The translations under genes and the position numbers were made by a program. Shown here piece after piece: positions 6,499 through 13,652 of a DNA stretch of 13,997 bases; the first letter of the stretch is position 1; each line of letters begins with the position of its first letter. The stretch covers positions 1-13,997 of the forward strand of contig JARKOR010000262.1 in NCBI GenBank assembly GCA_029975625.1, in the 5' to 3' direction. The notes beneath the pieces are model-generated. The model was not told the origin of the DNA. It did not search any database and saw nothing but the letters and a program-made list of their open reading frames with translations. This DNA is from Nanosynbacter sp. (GTDB lineage Bacteria > Patescibacteriota > Saccharimonadia > Saccharimonadales > Saccharimonadaceae).

Positions 6499-8565
6499 AT
6501 GAGTAATCAATCGCAAGTTCGTACATATCTGAGAAAAGACTCTGCCGTGTTTCGGAAGACATCTGAAGCCTTCGGTGGTCTTTCTAATATGGCACCAGGT
6601 TATCCCATCCGGATCAATGGAGTTCTTTACCACACGTCGGAAGCACTCTATCAAGCTTGCCGGTTCCCGCACAGACCAGAAGTTCAAAAGCTAATCGTCG
6701 GCCAACATAGCCCAATGACCGCAAAGATGAAAAGCAAACCATACCGCAAAGATTCACGGCCAGATTGGGAACTGGTCCGTGTAAAAATTATGCGATGGTG
6801 TCTTCAGGTTAAGCTTGCACAAAATTGGGAAAAATTTAGTCGGTTACTTCTCTCAACAGGTGATAGACCTATTGTCGAAGATTCACGTAAGGATGACTTT
6901 TGGGGGGCAAAAGAGAAAGACGAAAAGACGTTGGCTGGTATGAATGTCTTGGGCCGTTTATTGATGGAGTTAAGAGAATTTATCAAGCAAGGCAAAGAAC
7001 TAAAAATTGTAGAACCACCAAATATTCCAAGTTTTCTTCTCTTCGGTGAACCTGCTGCTACAATCGAATGCCGACATGTCCGCTACGGACAACCATGTAT
7101 TGAGACAACACTTGCATTGCAACCACAAAAGAGCAACATGCCTCTCTTTGATTTCATAGAATCACTTCCGATAGATTACAGCGCCCAAGATGAACTCGCT
7201 ACAAGAGTTGAAAAGCATACTTTAATTTCCGAGTTGCAGCAGTTTGAAGAGTATAAGGAGTCGGGGCAGGAGTGGCTCGGACTACTGCCGAGACATTGGT
7301 CTGTGCTTCCGAATCGTGCTTTGTTCAATGAAGTCAATGATAGGAATCATCCCGATGAAGAGATGCTTTCGGTGACAATCACGCGAGGCATTGTCAGACA
7401 GTCGACACTTTTAGCAAACACATCCAAGAAAGACAGCTCAAACAGTAATAAGTCGGCCTACAAGCTTGTCCAACCTAACGACATTGCGTATAACAAAATG
7501 CGTGCCTGGCAAGGTGCGCTTGGCGCTTCAACATTGCGAGGCATCATCAGCCCGGCCTATGTGGTAATACGCCCGAGGACAACTGCAAGCACATGGTACT
7601 ATCACCATCTCTACCGCACTCCGGCATTTGCTAAGGAAGCGGAGCGATGGTCATACGGCATTACTTCCGACATGTGGAGCCTTCGACCTGAGCATTTCAA
7701 ACTGATTTATTCCCCGTCCCCCCCTCCCGATGAACAAGCCGCCATCGTCCGCTTTCTTGATCATGCCAACCGGAAGATTGACCGTTTCATCCGCTCCAAG
7801 CGAAAGATGATTGCGCTGTTGAACGAGCAGAAACAGGCCATCATACACCACGGAATTGACCAAGGCATAAATGGTGAATGTGGCTGTTTCCCGATGCGTG
7901 CAGTTCTAAGGCCGGTAAAACGGTTTGGCTATGCCGATAAAGTACTGCTTTCTTTATTTCGTGACTATGGCGTCATCCCAAAAGATTCACGCGAAAACAA
8001 AAACGTTGATGTGCGTGACCTTGATCTTTGCCAACTTGTCCTGCCAGGTGATGTAGTGATGAATAAGATGAAAGCTTGGCAAGGCTCAATCGCGGTGAGC
8101 GATCTGGAAGGGATAGTCAGCCCAGATTACATGGTGCTTGAGTTTATTCGTGACGGAATAGATCGTAAATTTTTTCACTACTTACTGCGTTCGCCAGATA
8201 TGGTGACTCAATATCGAAGGAATGCATATGGTGTCCGGCCAGGGCAGTGGCGATTGATGTATCCAGAATTTTGCCGTCTTCATGTGCATATCCCTTCGGT
8301 TGAAGAACAGGAAAGGATTGTTAAGCAAATAGAAGACGCGACATCTACTCTTAACAAAGGCATCACCCGAACCGAGCGGGAAATCGCCCTGATGCAGGAA
8401 TTCCGTACCCGCCTGACTGCGGACGTCGTCACCGGAAAACTGGACGTGCGGGCGGCGGCGGCGAAGCTGCCGGAGCTGGAGGAGCGCGGCGTCCCGGAGG
8501 ACGAAGGCGAGGAGCCTGACGACGAACTGCTGGCGGAAAACGACGCGGAGGAAAGCGATGAGTAA
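6499..8565 (+). CDS. hsdS: NADAR domain fused to HsdS specificity subunit
   Basis: One uninterrupted 688-residue frame joins two families. Residues about 8-190 form a NADAR (YbiA-like) domain: FGGLSNMAPG (25-34), TSEALYQACRFPH (46-58, with the conserved Glu 48), MTAKMKSKPYR (73-83), VEDSRKDDFWGAK (126-138) and GMNVLGRLLMELRE (147-160). NADAR proteins cleave N-glycosidic bonds of riboflavin intermediates or remove ADP-ribose from guanine. From about 252 the protein is HsdS: YKESGQEWLGLLPRHW, TRD1 (about 265-410), a spacer helix (PPDEQAAIVRFLD and on, 409-455), TRD2 (about 465-600), a second conserved helix (EEQERIVKQIE) and an acidic tail (660-688). There is no Shine-Dalgarno; the ATG follows the PRTase stop directly, so translation is probably by reinitiation. 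An internal start at Met 214 lacks a good ribosome site, making a separate HsdS unlikely. Composition becomes GC-rich again from about 8340. Confidence 0.9.
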   Translation: MSNQSQVRTYLRKDSAVFRKTSEAFGGLSNMAPGYPIRINGVLYHTSEALYQACRFPHRPEVQKLIVGQHSPMTAKMKSKPYRKDSRPDWELVRVKIMRWCLQVKLAQNWEKFSRLLLSTGDRPIVEDSRKDDFWGAKEKDEKTLAGMNVLGRLLMELREFIKQGKELKIVEPPNIPSFLLFGEPAATIECRHVRYGQPCIETTLALQPQKSNMPLFDFIESLPIDYSAQDELATRVEKHTLISELQQFEEYKESGQEWLGLLPRHWSVLPNRALFNEVNDRNHPDEEMLSVTITRGIVRQSTLLANTSKKDSSNSNKSAYKLVQPNDIAYNKMRAWQGALGASTLRGIISPAYVVIRPRTTASTWYYHHLYRTPAFAKEAERWSYGITSDMWSLRPEHFKLIYSPSPPPDEQAAIVRFLDHANRKIDRFIRSKRKMIALLNEQKQAIIHHGIDQGINGECGCFPMRAVLRPVKRFGYADKVLLSLFRDYGVIPKDSRENKNVDVRDLDLCQLVLPGDVVMNKMKAWQGSIAVSDLEGIVSPDYMVLEFIRDGIDRKFFHYLLRSPDMVTQYRRNAYGVRPGQWRLMYPEFCRLHVHIPSVEEQERIVKQIEDATSTLNKGITRTEREIALMQEFRTRLTADVVTGKLDVRAAAAKLPELEERGVPEDEGEEPDDELLAENDAEESDE

Positions 8566-11500
8566 CCGGCCCCCCATACCGATAGACGTTCAACGCGATT
8601 TGCTCTTCGAATGCCGTTACCGTTGCGCGTGCTGTTGTGAGCCGGTTTCTCTGGAAAAATGCCACATTGATCCGTGGTCAAAGACGGCGGAACACTGCTT
8701 TGAAAATCTGGTAGTACTGTGCAGTAACTGCCATACCCGCTCCCATGCCGATAAATGGCCTGCATCCACGATGCGGCGCTTCAAACAGGAGCCGTGCGCC
8801 TTACAACGGGACCGGACACCGCCGGTATCCGCCGAACAGAAGGCGATGATCGACCTGATTGCTGCCGCGCATCCTGATTCGATGAATGAGCGTGGGCGCG
8901 CCCGCCTGGTGCGGATGGTCGCCGCCTATGCCAATGTGGCGATTGCCGATATTAGCGTCGAAGCCGTCGCGCCGACCAACAGCTCCCTCATCCGTCTGTC
9001 GATGCCGCGATCCGCCGCCGAGCGGATCATTCTCGGCTTCGAGTCTCAAGACCCCCGTCTTGCTTCCTTTCTCGACGACTTCGCAATCCCGACGGTTGAA
9101 GCTGTTACCAAACGACTTCTTACTGGGGGTAATTTCGACCCATTCGGACCTGAAGGCGGGATCAAGCTGATCGAAACCGCTAGGCCGACACCGGCGGAGC
9201 GGCCGCCGGTGACCAACGTCAAGGAAGAGGGTCTGGAAAGCCTGATCTTCAATGCCATGACCAACTTCGGCTGGCTGGCGGGGGAGAACAGGTGTTACGA
9301 CAAAGAGTACGCCGTCGATCTGGCCCAATTGACCGCCTTCCTGGAGGCGACCCAGGAGGACACCGCCGCTGCCCTGCAGTTGCGAACCGATGGGCCGGTA
9401 CGACGCAAGTTTCTGGCCCGACTGCAGGGAGAGATAACCCGGCGCGGCACCATCGACGTGCTGCGCAAGGGGATAGAGCACGAGAAATACCACGTTGATC
9501 TCTTCTACGGTACCCCGTCGCCGGAAAACCGTAAAGCGGTAGCCCGCCATGCTGAAAACCGGTTCAGCATCACCCGGCAGCTGCGCTACAGCCGGGAAGA
9601 GTCCAGAAACGCCCTCGACCTTGCCCTGTTCATCAACGGTCTGCCCATTGCCACCTTTGAGCTAAAAAACAGCCTGACCAAGCAGACGGTGGAGGATGCG
9701 GTGGAGCAGTACAAGCGGGACCGCGATCCGCGGGAACCGCTCTTTCTGTTCGGCCGCTGCGTGGTTCACTTCGCCTTGGACGATCACGAAGTCCGGATGT
9801 GCACGGAGCTGAAAGGGGCAAAAGGTATGGCCAAGGATTCCTGGTTTCTCCCCTTCAACCAGGGGTGGAACTTCGGCGCGGGCAATCCCCCTAATCCCTA
9901 CGGCATCAAGTCCGACTACCTCTGGCGGCGGATTCTCACACCCGGAGGCTTGACCGACATTCTGGAAAATTACGCCCAGGTCGTGGAGGTGAAGAACGAG
10001 AAGACCGGCAAAAAGAAGCGGGTACAGGTTTTCCCCCGCTACCATCAACTGGACGTGGTTCGCAAGCTCCTGGCCGATGCGGCGTGGTACGGCGTGGGGA
10101 AACGCTACCTGATCCAGCACTCCGCTGGCAGCGGCAAGTCCAACTCCATCGCCTGGCTTGCCCACCAGTTGATCGGCCTGCGCAAGGACAACGCCGAGCT
10201 GTTCGACTCAATTGTCGTCATCACCGACCGGCGGGTGCTCGACAAGCAACTGCGGGAAACCATCAAGGGGTTTGCCCAGGTGAACTCCATCATTGGCGCA
10301 GTGAAGGAGGGGGATAACCTCTCCAAGACCCAGCAATTGGCGAAATTTCTCAAGGTCGGCAAGAAAATAATCATCTCCACGGTGCAGACTTTCCCGTTTG
10401 TGCTCGATACCATCGGCGCCGAACACCGGGGGATGCGATTCGCCATCATCATCGACGAAGCCCATTCCAGTCAGGGTGGACGTACCGCCGGCAAGATGAA
10501 CATGGCCCTGGCGGAAGACATGGAGGAGTTCGCCGAGGAGGGGACCGATCTGGAGGACCGGATTAACAGGATCATCTCTTCCCGGAAGATGCTGACCAAT
10601 GCCAGCTACTTTGCTTTCACCGCCACTCCAAAGAACAAGACCCTGGAGATCTTCGGAATTCCCTGTCAAGCCGGCGATGAGGTGAAACACCGCCCCTTCC
10701 ACAGCTACACCATGAAACAGGCGATTCAAGAGGGGTTCATCCTCGACGTCCTGAAATACTACACCCCGGTAGAGAGCTATTACCGCCTAGCCAAGACCAT
10801 CAAGGGGGATCCGGAGTATGACGTAAAGAAGGCGAGAAAGAAGTTGCGCCGGTATGTGGAGTCCCACCAGAAGGCGATCCGGGACAAGGCGGAGATCATG
10901 GTCGATCATTTCCTGGAGCAGGTGATCGGCCAGAACAAGATCGGCGGCCAGGCCCGAGCCATGGTGGTGACCGGCAGTATCCAGCGGGCCATTCAATACT
11001 TCCATGCCTTCCGGGATTACCTTGCAGAGATAAAGAGCCCCTTCCAGGCAATAGTCGCGTTTTCCGGCGAACCGGAATTCAAGGGGGAAAAGGTTAGTGA
11101 GGCCAAACTGAACGGCTTCCCCAGCGGCCTGATCGAGGACAAGATTCAGGAAGACCCGTACCGGTTCCTCATCTGCGCCGAGAAGTTCCAGACCGGGTAC
11201 GATGAGCCGCTGCTCCATACCATGTACGTTGACAAGCAGCTCTCCGGCATCAAGGCGGTTCAGACCCTGTCTCGCCTCAATCGCGCCCACCCGAAAAAGC
11301 ACGACGTGTTCGTTCTCGATTTCCAGAACAACACCGGAACCATCGAACACGCTTTTGCCGACTATTATCGGACCACGATTCTCAGCAAGGAGACGGATGC
11401 CAACAAGCTGCACACCCTGAAGGCGGAACTCGACGCCTATCAGGTCTACTCACCGGAGCAGGTCGAATCCCTGGTCACTCTCTACCTGGACGGCGCCGAC

Positions 11501-12172
11501 CGTGACCGGCTCGATCCGATCCTTGACGCCTGTGTGGCGATGTACGTAGAGGAATTGGACGAGGATGGTCAGGTGGACTTCAAGGGAAAAGCCAAGGCGT
11601 TCACCCGCACCTACGATTTCCTGGCAACTATTCTTCCCTACGGTGTGCCGGCCTGGGAGAAGCTTTCCATTTTCCTCAACTTCCTGATTCCGAAGCTCCC
11701 GGCTCCGAAGGAAGAGGACCTGGCCAGAGGGATTCTGGAAGCCATCGACATGGATAGCTACCGGGCCGAAAAGAAGGCAACCATGACAATAGCGTTGCCG
11801 GACGCCGATGCGGAAATAGAGCCGGTCCCAACCTCCGGTGGTGGCCGTAAGTCGGAGCCGGAGATGGACAGACTCTCCAACATAATCAAGGCTTTTAATG
11901 AGCAGTTCGGTTCACTATTTGCCGACACGATACGGATGGAAAAACGAATAACCGAAGAGATACCAGGCAAGGTGTCTGCTGATCAGGCATACCAGAATGC
12001 CAGGAAAAATTCAGATCGGCAGAATGCCCGGATCGAGCACGACAAGGCGTTGAAGCGGGTCATCACGGCACTTTTTAACGACGACGCGCAACTTTTCAAA
12101 CAGTTCCAGGATAATGACTCATTCCGGAAGTGGTTGACGGATACTGTTTTCGGGCTGACGTACACAGAGTAA
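8558..12172 (+). CDS. hsdR: HsdR restriction subunit with N-terminal HNH domain
   Basis: This 1204-residue protein is the type I motor/nuclease subunit with about 217 extra residues in front. Residues 10-67 form an HNH nuclease: zinc-type pairs C23/C26 and C55/C58, ECHI-like KCHIDPW (34-40, His 36), Asn 50 in ENLVVLC, and CHTRSH (58-63, His 59). Residues about 90-185 are a small alpha/beta module (SLIRLSMP, AAERIILGFESQDPRLASF). From about 220 the usual HsdR begins (EGLESLIFNAM, GWLAGENRCYD). The PD-(D/E)XK site is Asp 354 with ELK (368-370). Helicase motifs are Walker A HSAGSGKS (521-528), DEAH (633-636), FTATP (687-691), EKFQTGYDEP (875-884) and QTLSRLNR (902-909). The C-terminal helical part (about 1100-1204) should dock onto HsdM/HsdS. 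GGAGG at 8547-8551, six bases before the ATG, fixes the start; it overlaps hsdS by eight bases (ATGAGTAA). Two nuclease domains in one R subunit is unusual. Confidence 0.95.
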   Translation: MSNRPPIPIDVQRDLLFECRYRCACCCEPVSLEKCHIDPWSKTAEHCFENLVVLCSNCHTRSHADKWPASTMRRFKQEPCALQRDRTPPVSAEQKAMIDLIAAAHPDSMNERGRARLVRMVAAYANVAIADISVEAVAPTNSSLIRLSMPRSAAERIILGFESQDPRLASFLDDFAIPTVEAVTKRLLTGGNFDPFGPEGGIKLIETARPTPAERPPVTNVKEEGLESLIFNAMTNFGWLAGENRCYDKEYAVDLAQLTAFLEATQEDTAAALQLRTDGPVRRKFLARLQGEITRRGTIDVLRKGIEHEKYHVDLFYGTPSPENRKAVARHAENRFSITRQLRYSREESRNALDLALFINGLPIATFELKNSLTKQTVEDAVEQYKRDRDPREPLFLFGRCVVHFALDDHEVRMCTELKGAKGMAKDSWFLPFNQGWNFGAGNPPNPYGIKSDYLWRRILTPGGLTDILENYAQVVEVKNEKTGKKKRVQVFPRYHQLDVVRKLLADAAWYGVGKRYLIQHSAGSGKSNSIAWLAHQLIGLRKDNAELFDSIVVITDRRVLDKQLRETIKGFAQVNSIIGAVKEGDNLSKTQQLAKFLKVGKKIIISTVQTFPFVLDTIGAEHRGMRFAIIIDEAHSSQGGRTAGKMNMALAEDMEEFAEEGTDLEDRINRIISSRKMLTNASYFAFTATPKNKTLEIFGIPCQAGDEVKHRPFHSYTMKQAIQEGFILDVLKYYTPVESYYRLAKTIKGDPEYDVKKARKKLRRYVESHQKAIRDKAEIMVDHFLEQVIGQNKIGGQARAMVVTGSIQRAIQYFHAFRDYLAEIKSPFQAIVAFSGEPEFKGEKVSEAKLNGFPSGLIEDKIQEDPYRFLICAEKFQTGYDEPLLHTMYVDKQLSGIKAVQTLSRLNRAHPKKHDVFVLDFQNNTGTIEHAFADYYRTTILSKETDANKLHTLKAELDAYQVYSPEQVESLVTLYLDGADRDRLDPILDACVAMYVEELDEDGQVDFKGKAKAFTRTYDFLATILPYGVPAWEKLSIFLNFLIPKLPAPKEEDLARGILEAIDMDSYRAEKKATMTIALPDADAEIEPVPTSGGGRKSEPEMDRLSNIIKAFNEQFGSLFADTIRMEKRITEEIPGKVSADQAYQNARKNSDRQNARIEHDKALKRVITALFNDDAQLFKQFQDNDSFRKWLTDTVFGLTYTE

Positions 12173-13028
12173 GATCTGAGAGTACTCTGAGGATGAGGAA
12201 GATGCCGACAAGGTCCGGCGCCATGAGCAGACCCTTGGTGCGGACCATTTCTTGAGTCGTTAGAAACAACTCTCATGCGGAAAGTAAAGCTAAAGAATGC
12301 TGCGTGGGAGAAGAATCCTTCATACAAATAAATCGGTATGGTGGCACTGTATTTTTGTTTTTTCTCGGTCTACAGGATATCCTCCTCTCAAACAGCAGCG
12401 GACTTGGCTTTAAAGCAGGAAGCCCAAACTCATCACCCATTTCAATATCCATGAGCGCCTTACCAACACCGAGTTCTGCAGGCACTTTGAGGGGAGCCGA
12501 AATTCTGCAACAAAGGTGCTGAGACATCGGTGTGACGAAGGGTTCCTGAATTCCAGTCGGACAACGGAAAGGAGCGCATTACACTCCAGGTCCAGACTTG
12601 AGCCGTCTGCTTGCGGCGTGAGAAGATGTTATGCGCCTTATAAATAGACTTATGCGCGCTCATAACATTTTCCTGCGCTATTTCGAAAGTTGTAGAAATT
12701 TAAATTAGCCGAATGGGTAAGAGAGAATCTACCTGATATGGTTGTTCTTCTTGAACTGCCCGTCTTCGCGCCGCTTTAGATTGCCTACGATCAGCTTGAG
12801 CTGCCGTGGCCGATGATCATTGACCACCGCGAGAAGTCACCTTCCCGATTCGCCCCCAGATTTTTCAGCGTGGGACTGTTCGCCGCTGCTACCCTTTGCA
12901 ATGCGTGCCGGTCTGGGTAGGGCCTGGACAGATTCACCATCGTGGTCGGCTCTGCTGGGCCAGTCCGTGTGTCTCAAGGAGACGAAGCGTCACGGTACGC
13001 TTTATATGGGTGGAATGTACCAAAACCA
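12173..13028. other. Gene-poor flank with coding remnants
   Basis: No convincing intact gene is seen in these ~856 bases. A 10-base palindrome (AGAGTACTCT, 12179-12188) follows hsdR but lacks a T-run, so no clear operon terminator is present. Short stretches look protein-like yet are bounded by stops. One is a plus-strand tail at 12180-12263 (EYSEDEEDADKVRRHEQ…LSR). Another is a minus-strand tail at about 12729-12837 (RQLKLIVGNLKRREDGQ…HIR). A third is a minus-strand open frame at 12273-12527 (PAELGVGKALMDIEMGDEFG…) with no motif I know. They suggest decayed gene ends from past rearrangements. A TTATGCGC repeat cluster lies at 12629-12666. Confidence 0.45.
12629..12666. repeat. TTATGCGC repeat cluster, dif-like core
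   Basis: TTATGCGC occurs at 12629-12636 and again at 12650-12657 in direct orientation, and GCGCTCATAA (12656-12665) is a near-inverted copy. On the minus strand 12660-12633 reads AGCGCGCATAA, then a 6-base spacer GTCTAT, then TTATAAGGCGC. The first arm matches the E. coli dif XerC arm at 9 of 11 positions. The second matches the XerD arm only at TTAT. It could be a degenerate Xer-type or integrase core/arm site. Confidence 0.45.
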
Positions 13029-13652
13029 TTAGAAATCGTCAATAGGGTCGCATTCCAGCCGTCCAATCTTCACCTCAAGCCTCCGGATCTTGTTCTTGGC
13101 CTTTTTCAGTTCAGTTTCGGTCGATTCCGCGCGACGCGCCTTTTCCTCCAACCCTGCCTTCATCTTCTCAAGCTCGCTGCGTTCCTTTTGCTGCGCATAC
13201 GCAATCTTCTCCAGATATTCCATTCGGGATATGGAATCTTGTCTCAACTTGGCGGCTTCAGCCAGTCTGCGCTGTGCCTCGTCATCCCGCCGCTCCGCTT
13301 CCGTAGCTAATTTTGCCGCATCCTTCACGGCCTTCTTTGATGCCACATCAATCGCCAGTATCCGTCGAGCCTGGTCACCAGCGAAGAAACCCGACACACA
13401 ACCGAGCAGGATACCTATCATTACGTAAGGCCATGCCGCAAATACTCCGGACCATCCCCGTTCAAGAAAATCGATCGACCTGAATCCAACCAGTTTGAAA
13501 TGTTCATGATATGCGAGAAGATAACCGCTTTGCTGGAGGGGCTCAGTGGTTCTGGCGAAATGGACAATTGCCAGGTTGGGCAGTATCCACCAGTTGAGTA
13601 GGGCGAACAGGATAAGAACGAGAATGACCACCGCAATCCTTGCTTTATTCAT
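13029..13652 (-). CDS. Two-TM coiled-coil membrane protein, unknown function
   Basis: This 207-residue protein is not recognised as a named family. It has an N-terminal membrane helix (about 5-28, preceded by MNKAR), a ~45-residue loop, a second membrane helix (about 72-92, WPYVMIGILLGCVSGFF) and then about 110 residues of charged heptad-like helix (about 100-200, rich in Ala/Glu/Lys/Arg) ending ECDPIDDF. The short positive N-terminus and two helices predict the coiled coil on the cytoplasmic side. Its ATG overlaps the integrase stop (ATGA on the minus strand), and GGAGG lies at 13667-13663, ten bases upstream. It is therefore coupled to the integrase and likely belongs to the mobile element. 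A role in exclusion, in anchoring a complex or in conjugation-like functions is possible but unsupported. Confidence 0.75.
   Translation of the reverse strand: MNKARIAVVILVLILFALLNWWILPNLAIVHFARTTEPLQQSGYLLAYHEHFKLVGFRSIDFLERGWSGVFAAWPYVMIGILLGCVSGFFAGDQARRILAIDVASKKAVKDAAKLATEAERRDDEAQRRLAEAAKLRQDSISRMEYLEKIAYAQQKERSELEKMKAGLEEKARRAESTETELKKAKNKIRRLEVKIGRLECDPIDDF

Noticed and set aside
7138..7140. Internal ATG (Met 214) as the start of a separate hsdS
   Set aside because: There is no good ribosome-binding site before it and no stop between the NADAR and HsdS parts, so a fusion is the simpler reading.
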